This document shows, one piece after another, positions 57,761-64,000 of a DNA stretch of 64,000 bases. The DNA is taken from NCBI GenBank assembly GCA_947579665.1, contig OX388350.1, positions 91,283,152 through 91,347,151 of the forward strand, given 5' to 3'. Both the position numbers and the translations under genes were made by a program. The notes beneath the pieces were generated by a model. It did not search any database. It had not been told where the DNA came from and saw only the letters and a program-made list of their open reading frames with translations. Within the stretch, counting starts at the first letter, position 1. Each line of letters begins with the position of its first letter. This stretch comes from Sympetrum striolatum (Eukaryota; Arthropoda; Insecta; Odonata; Libellulidae).

Positions 57761-60700
57761 ACCCACCAAGATATTCTAAGTCCAAATTTCGGGCCGGCGA
57801 GCCTTTCTCTCGAAAAGGGAGGGAGAGAAAAGAAAGATGGAGAACATGGTACGTTACGTTAGCTCGGCTCTCGCGTTTGGATGGAGAATTTTCGTTATTT
57901 ATATAATGATCATTTACTAATATCCATTATCTGCCGCAACATTTGATGTGTTAACGCGTACTATTTAATTTGACGACGATCAACTGGAAGATAACTAAAG
58001 AAATGAATCGAATTGAATGCAGCATTCAAAGTCACTCTCACTTTAATTTTCAATAACAGATTATTAAATCATTTCCAAAACGATACAAATGAATTTAACT
58101 GAATACAACATTCGGTATCAAATTAACTCACATTTCGTTTTTCGAAAATCGATCGTTTAAATCACTTCCAACGATTGATTCTGCTCATCAATGTGAACGA
58201 AACCAGCAACTATTCTCTTCTTCTTAATTTCAAATAGGCCAAAAAGCAGGATCTCGGTTTCAACAATGGCATTTGTCGTCAGGGGGACCGGCTGTTTATA
58301 CTCACAAAACATTTCGTATATTCCGTAAAAAATCTCGAGAATTCAATTCGGAAACAACAATAAACGACCAAAATAAGGTTTTCTATTCATTTACTCTGCT
58401 ATTGGTTCTTGTCTCAATCTCGTATGACTATTATTTTTAATTTAATTTTGCAAAATAAATGAAGCATGCAGCGACAAAAATGAACTTTACGTGCATTTCT
58501 TACGGAAATGCTTTGACTCGTCTGGGATCGAAGCAAGGACGAAGTGTCGCCATTTTTTACAATATAAACACTTTCGTATATATATATATTTGAATTCAAT
58601 GTTCTATAAAAATTTCAAGTCAATCGACCAAGTGATTTTTGAGTTTTGCGGGCACAAACATATGCAGGCTGAATTTTTATACATAAGATATGTGCATAAT
58701 TCGGTGGATTATTATAATTCAATTTGATTGCTTTTACAACCCTTTCATTCAACTTTCCCAATTGAAAAGCGTTCTATCATGAAGAGGAATAAACACAAGG
58801 AAATAAAAGTTCCACATCTTCCACACAAAAAGTCGTGTAACTTTGACAAAGTTATTTATTTCCTTGTGCTTAGTTACCTATGGAGTTCCCCAAAGTAAAA
58901 GCTCATTTGATTGATTTAAATAAGGAATAATCTTTTCTAGATTACCATTTCCCCTTACTCTCGTGACTCCTATAGATTATATAATCCAAGAATTTGTAAA
59001 ATTAAATTATCCTTATAACAACACTGTAGCTAATTCTCACAATTAGCTTTGACGTTTACTAGCACCATCTTCGACATTTACATAAATACGCGATCCTCCA
59101 TAAGGCGTGTGCCTTGAAAAAGAAGAAAGAATGAGAGGGAACAAAAGTGTGTGTGCAGGTGAAAGGGTAGAATTCTTGGAAAACTGTTAAACAGGACAAA
59201 ACGAAATAGGTGGGGGAAAAGGACAAGATAAACCTTTTGTTACCGAAGGGGAATGGAAAGGAAAAACTTTCTGGTTGGGAGAAGAGGACTGGTTGCAATT
59301 TGCTCGATTCATTTTGATTTTATCTAAAATAATGTGTCCGCTAGCCTTCTCTGATATATGTATAATTTTTAGCTCGCAAATAGAAGAATGACTCGAAGAA
59401 ATAAATCTCTCATAAAGTGGGACTGCAGAGCATCAGATTAGAAATTTTGTATGTTCTTCAGCCTATAACTTACGAAATCTCACTGTTTATCTGATGTGGA
59501 TTGAATGAAAATAATCATAAATCGCTTGATGAAACTACCGTTCTAAAAATTGGATCCATGGATTCCTTATCGTTTCAGAGTAATGGCTCACAGTAAATAC
59601 TGTAGTAAAAGGCCAGCGGTAGACGTCCTTCTGGTAAAATTCTCGAAATTTTGTTTCTCAAAAGTTACTTCTCTCACTTTTTTAGCTATTTACTGATCCA
59701 CCAATCGACTCCGAAGAGTATTACAATTTGTTTATTTCGAAGTTCTCAGTATTTTAAGAAGACCATCTTTTATTTTATTAGTTACAAAAAATGTTAAGAC
59801 CGCTATCCGTGGAATTGTGACTTCTGCACGACAATGTTAATCGACGTCTAACCAAATTAAAGACTTAGCTAGAGTATGAATTATTAGTACTCGACGCAGG
59901 ATGGGCAAGTTATCGCGTGTGTGTTACAGTAATGACTATTATAATTGCGTTTAAATGCGTATTTAAATGACATCTTTATTTTGTATTTTATAAACCAAAT
60001 GAGATCGAATAGCAAATTTTATCAGTGAATCAAGATGAGTTTAACGTTTTGGCTATCATCAACACTGAGAGAAAAAATGTATTCACTTTCTCTTGGTGGT
60101 TTTTTTATATTAATTTTTAAGGTTCTTAAAATCTACGAAACTAATAACTGGATCTAACATTTAATGGGTAAAGGGATTGAAAACACTATACATTCAATGA
60201 TAGTAATGAAAAAGAACCAAAGGAACGCTAGTTTACGCAAATAGCTATTTCTTAAATTTTCCCGTTTTGTTGTTGATTGATTTCTAAGGGTATCTTGAAG
60301 GTTTATGAAAATCATTGGTTAGAAGAAAAAGCCTGAAAAGATGAATGTAAATATTGAGAACGTAATTTTGGAATTAGAATGCTCCGAAGCTTAATTTCTT
60401 CGGGAGTGATCTTTCTACGGTTAATACGTATATGCTTAATTCTACTCCTGAAAGCATAGACGGTCCGAGACATGGGCAGTCTGGGAGACCGCTGACAGCA
60501 TTTGTGGGCTCTTCTCAGATCCCTTGAAGATTCTCAATGATAAAATTATACTCGTTACTATAGCTTAGGTAATTTTGACGATTACACCCGGTCACAATAT
60601 TTAAGTAAACTTTTTTTATCCGTTAAGGGGAACTAGTTCTAAACGTCTGCCTACCCAGAATGTCAATAATCTTCAGATTACCCCCTCCCAAGGATTGGAA

Positions 60701-63302
60701 TCAATTTCCTTCGCAATGGATGCAGCTTTCTTTGGTCCTATTTCTCTGAGTAATTTCCTTTAATTCCAATTGATTGAAGAAGCCGTTACTTGGTGAAACT
60801 GCGTTATGTAAGAAATTGTGAATCTTTTTCCTTAGTTATTTCCACCATTCCTTATAGTCGTTGAGCTATGGCTATATTTTTACGGAAATTACATTTAGGA
60901 AAACTGCTAAATCAGGCGTAATCCATCTGAGTTGCCCTTACACCCGTAAATGCTGTTTAATAATTAAAATTTAGCCTTCGTATTTTCCCTTTCCTTTTTT
61001 TAATGAGAGGCCAGTTTAGTCCATCAGCGATTACTGAATAAAGCTCTAGAAATACTGACATCTCGTACTTATTATCTATGATTACTCTTAAATAAGATGG
61101 GTAAAGCTTCCTTTCTTGGGAAATATGTCAGGAGAATCTATTACTACTGAATCTTAATGCTGCTTTCCAAGCCTCACCTATTCTTCCTTAAAACTTCTTG
61201 GTTTAAAGATAAGGAAGACATTTACGATATCTTGAAGGTGCAGAAATTTAAATGTGTGAATTGCTCGACATTTGTGTGGGATCAACTGGCGGAAGCTCTA
61301 ATTGTATGCATGAATGTATGCACATTGTAGGCATATTCTTATAAACCAAAATTATTATATCCTACCCTATGCCAATAATTTTTGAAGTAAAATAAATTTA
61401 CATTGATAATTAATAATTTCGACTGTGATAGGTCTATTGTTAATGGTTTATGAATTTTGGATGCAAATGAACGTTTTAGAAGTAAGTTCACATAAAATCT
61501 AATTCAGTATGTTGGGAAAATGAAACTTTTTCGAATCTTTGATCTAATTTACATTCCCTCTGGCTGAACCATTGAAAACATATTTTCCGGTCACCCTCTA
61601 ACCTGCATTATTTTGTCTTAAAATGGCTTGAATCGTTTTCTCAATCTTATAAATAGCCAACATCCCAGGATCTCTGCACATCACTTCTGAGCCTGTTTAC
61701 CACATTATCTTCATATTTTTTAGATGTATGCCTTAGAGTTGTAGAGAATAAACATTCTTTTCTTTGTAAGCATAAAATATTCCGTATTCCCATTGTTTAT
61801 TTTCCTATCATCGTCTCCATGAAGTAACCCATTCATATTCCTTCTTCGACGAACTTTTCTTTCTATCACCATCCATGACGAAGAATGACATTTTCAGGCA
61901 ATTCTCTCTCTCATACAAAACCCTTAAACGATGCCTCGAAAATTAGAGGCATTGAAGACGGAAGTAACCTGTGACCGCTCCATTGAAGACCCTTTCTCTT
62001 TCCTCTCTCACCCCCACAGGGAAGCTCCCTTTGTTTTCTTGAGAAGGAAGGTATGTATGCTACCGATTAACCGTTATGTAGACAAAAACATTAAAAGCAG
62101 ACGTAGCACCAAAAGGTGGGCTTGCCACAGAGATCCTCAGCAATAGATTTAAATGTATTTTTCATGCATGAGCGTTTACGTGCGAATATTTAGAGTGGAG
62201 TTGTAACAGCCTAAAGTTGTTGGCTCATACCTATTTTCTATGTTGAAACTCTTAATCATTTTAGCATTTTAAAATTTTTGACGGAGGTTTAAATAAAGGA
62301 ATTCAATATTTACAAGTATATTATGCAATTCTTTTTGCGCTTTGCTCGACTCTGCACGACTAGTCCTTCTGATTTCATTACCCAAAATAAATTCTCGCGC
62401 GTAAAATATAAAGCTGTTTGTTAAGAGACTACAGGTTAGATAGCAGTGAGTCCAAAATGATCGGAGCCCTCCGCTGGGTATCTTTTAAGACTATAACTAT
62501 GTAAAGACAATAATTATTAGAGATATTCCTTAGCTGTGATTTACATGACGAAATACGCGACGACATGATCCCTATTCTCAACGATCGTTATTTTCACAGC
62601 CAGATGGTGAAAATATTACCGTGATTTAATAGCGAAGACAGATGGTTTATATTGTTATCATCTTACATATATTATAAGGTGTGTAAATATGTAAATTATT
62701 TAGATAGTTGAGTGTTTCACATTCTCTGCAATAAGCCTTATGGAGGCTCGCGGATAGTCAATTTAAGTGTATTTCTTACTTAACTATTTTTCACAAAGGT
62801 GCAACACCATTATTATATTTATAATATACGTTTTTCTTATTTTTCCTACTTTCGTTGACCTAAATTACAGTAGTTCATATTCTATTAATTATCGTATCAT
62901 AATTAAGCATAATCTTTGCGAAAACGATCATCCTGCGGGCATGTGGAGCATTAACTGAAATAACCAATTTCATTATAAATCTGCATTTATGGAAAATGTT
63001 ATGTATTATATATGTTAGGACGAACTAAGAGCCGCCAAAGTAATTCTTGTCCAATATTTTAAGAAGAAGAGCGAATTACGCTTGAGATTCGAGCCGATTT
63101 AACGAAATACGAATTTAATTATTTCATAATACAGTACTACTTCTACCGCAGCAAAATTAATGACTATTAGCGAGTATTTATAAAATATATATCATCACAA
63201 AAGCCTCCAAAACGTGCCAGGCATAAAGAGGAAGACGAAAAGCGCGCTCAAAACAGAGAATCTGAAAGACTCGCCCTTCTCGAGTTATGCTGGTTGCATC
63301 TT
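57761..63302. other. AT-rich stretch, no gene recognised
   Basis: No frame resembles a known protein. One small inverted repeat at 58,794–58,868 has perfect 14-bp arms (CACAAGGAAATAAA and its complement) around a 47-bp centre. Nothing else was recognised up to the repeat at 63,304. Confidence 0.4.
58794..58868. repeat. 75-bp inverted repeat
   Basis: Arms CACAAGGAAATAAA (58,794–58,807) and TTTATTTCCTTGTG (58,855–58,868) are perfect complements. The centre contains a smaller hairpin around ACACAAAAAGTCGTGT. It could be a tiny MITE or a chance hairpin. Confidence 0.6.
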
Positions 63303-63345
63303 AGGTGGTAACTTTTTTATGCTGTTAGCTGTACAACTTTATGAG
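63303..63345 (+). repeat. partial copy of the 57.4–57.8 kb MITE end
   Basis: GGTGGTAACTTTTTTATGC followed by TGTTAGCTGTACA matches the complement of 57,715–57,757 with a couple of changes. No matching opposite end was found nearby. Confidence 0.65.
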
Positions 63346-64000
63346 AAAAATTGATTTTAAAACTTGAATGGATATAAAACAAACTAGAATCCCCACCAAT
63401 ACTCAACTTCTGCATAATCATTAGCACAAAGATGTTATGATATAAACAAAAAAATTTATATATATGTATGTATTTCACGAGAAAAGTTTTTTTTAACTCA
63501 AAGATGTTATATAGGAATGGACTTGCTTGCAAAGCAGTATGTTTTACCATTTCTATTAAAAGAATTTCCAAAAACTAATGCCACTAAGGCCATGCAAATA
63601 ATTGAGATATGTCCTATCAAATATTCTAAATCTAAACATATAATAGAATTTTATTCAATAAAGTTGCACTTCAGAAAAAGGACTCAATCTGGAGGTATAC
63701 TGAATTGAAATCTGATTGGTCTGTGGTTCAGCTCTGGGTTAAAATCAGCCCCAGGAGAAATGCAGTTTATACCACTAACCAGCACAGGTCCCTTTCTTTC
63801 CTCAGAAAACAAAACTAAGCCCAAACAGTTTACTTTTAAGAATTGGTGGCAATCACAGGTCCAATTTTCTATTAGGGTAAGTTTAGTGAGAGAATGGGAA
63901 ATGTGATCACATAAATTGGCGATATGGAGGTATCTTTACAATAAAGTTTCCCTTTTCTCTATAATGTTAACATATTGTATCTATAACATTCTTTTTAAAT
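63346..64000. other. AT-rich stretch, no gene recognised
   Basis: Nothing recognised to the end of the window. Confidence 0.4.

Overview
This is a 64-kb, AT-rich eukaryotic window with split genes, GT–AG introns, microsatellites and several classes of eukaryotic transposon. The mix (mariner, piggyBac, Helitron, Ty3/gypsy with a predicted tRNA-Leu primer, a DUF4806-type gene) suggests an arthropod, probably an insect. I cannot name the species. There is no operon-like gene packing, no rRNA and no convincing functional tRNA. Most long open frames are chance frames in AT-rich DNA.

Layout. About 1–11 kb is non-coding apart from microsatellites and a tRNA-like repeat. A non-autonomous Helitron (11,013–15,720) carries an 87-bp hAT-type MITE. 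A defective piggyBac-like element (22,328–25,250, TTAA on both sides) keeps only the C-terminal part of its transposase between very long inverted repeats. About 25.3–31.8 kb shows nothing recognisable. From about 31.8 to 39.0 kb lie the best candidates for host exons, all on the minus strand: an acidic, SUMO-motif-rich exon, a small membrane-protein gene with a GC-rich promoter near 34.1 kb, and a possible alternative upstream exon at 38.9 kb. A rearranged LINE relic lies at 39.5–40.7 kb.

The most unusual region is 42.57–49.30 kb. Two repeat-bounded elements appear to be nested. Their ends are packed with TTGGGCCAAC-type motifs. The inner one (42,580–46,620) carries a five-exon gene for a DUF4806 protein, now a pseudogene. 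The outer one carries a decayed gene of similar layout on the other strand, plus a pogo-type MITE. From 50,184 to 56,717 lies a complete Ty3/gypsy LTR retrotransposon on the minus strand. Its 166-bp LTRs differ at one base and it has a perfect 4-bp target duplication, yet pol is broken in several places. One break is an intact 1,331-bp mariner with a 359-aa transposase. The retrotransposon itself sits in an older LINE ORF1 relic. The remaining 7 kb holds one MITE-like repeat and no recognisable gene.

The main story is therefore layered transposition: mariner in gypsy in LINE, hAT MITE in Helitron, and element A in element B. The most novel feature is a DUF4806 gene as the only recognisable cargo of an inverted-repeat element. 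Exon models rest on splice-site and reading-phase agreement read by eye and have not been tested against transcripts.
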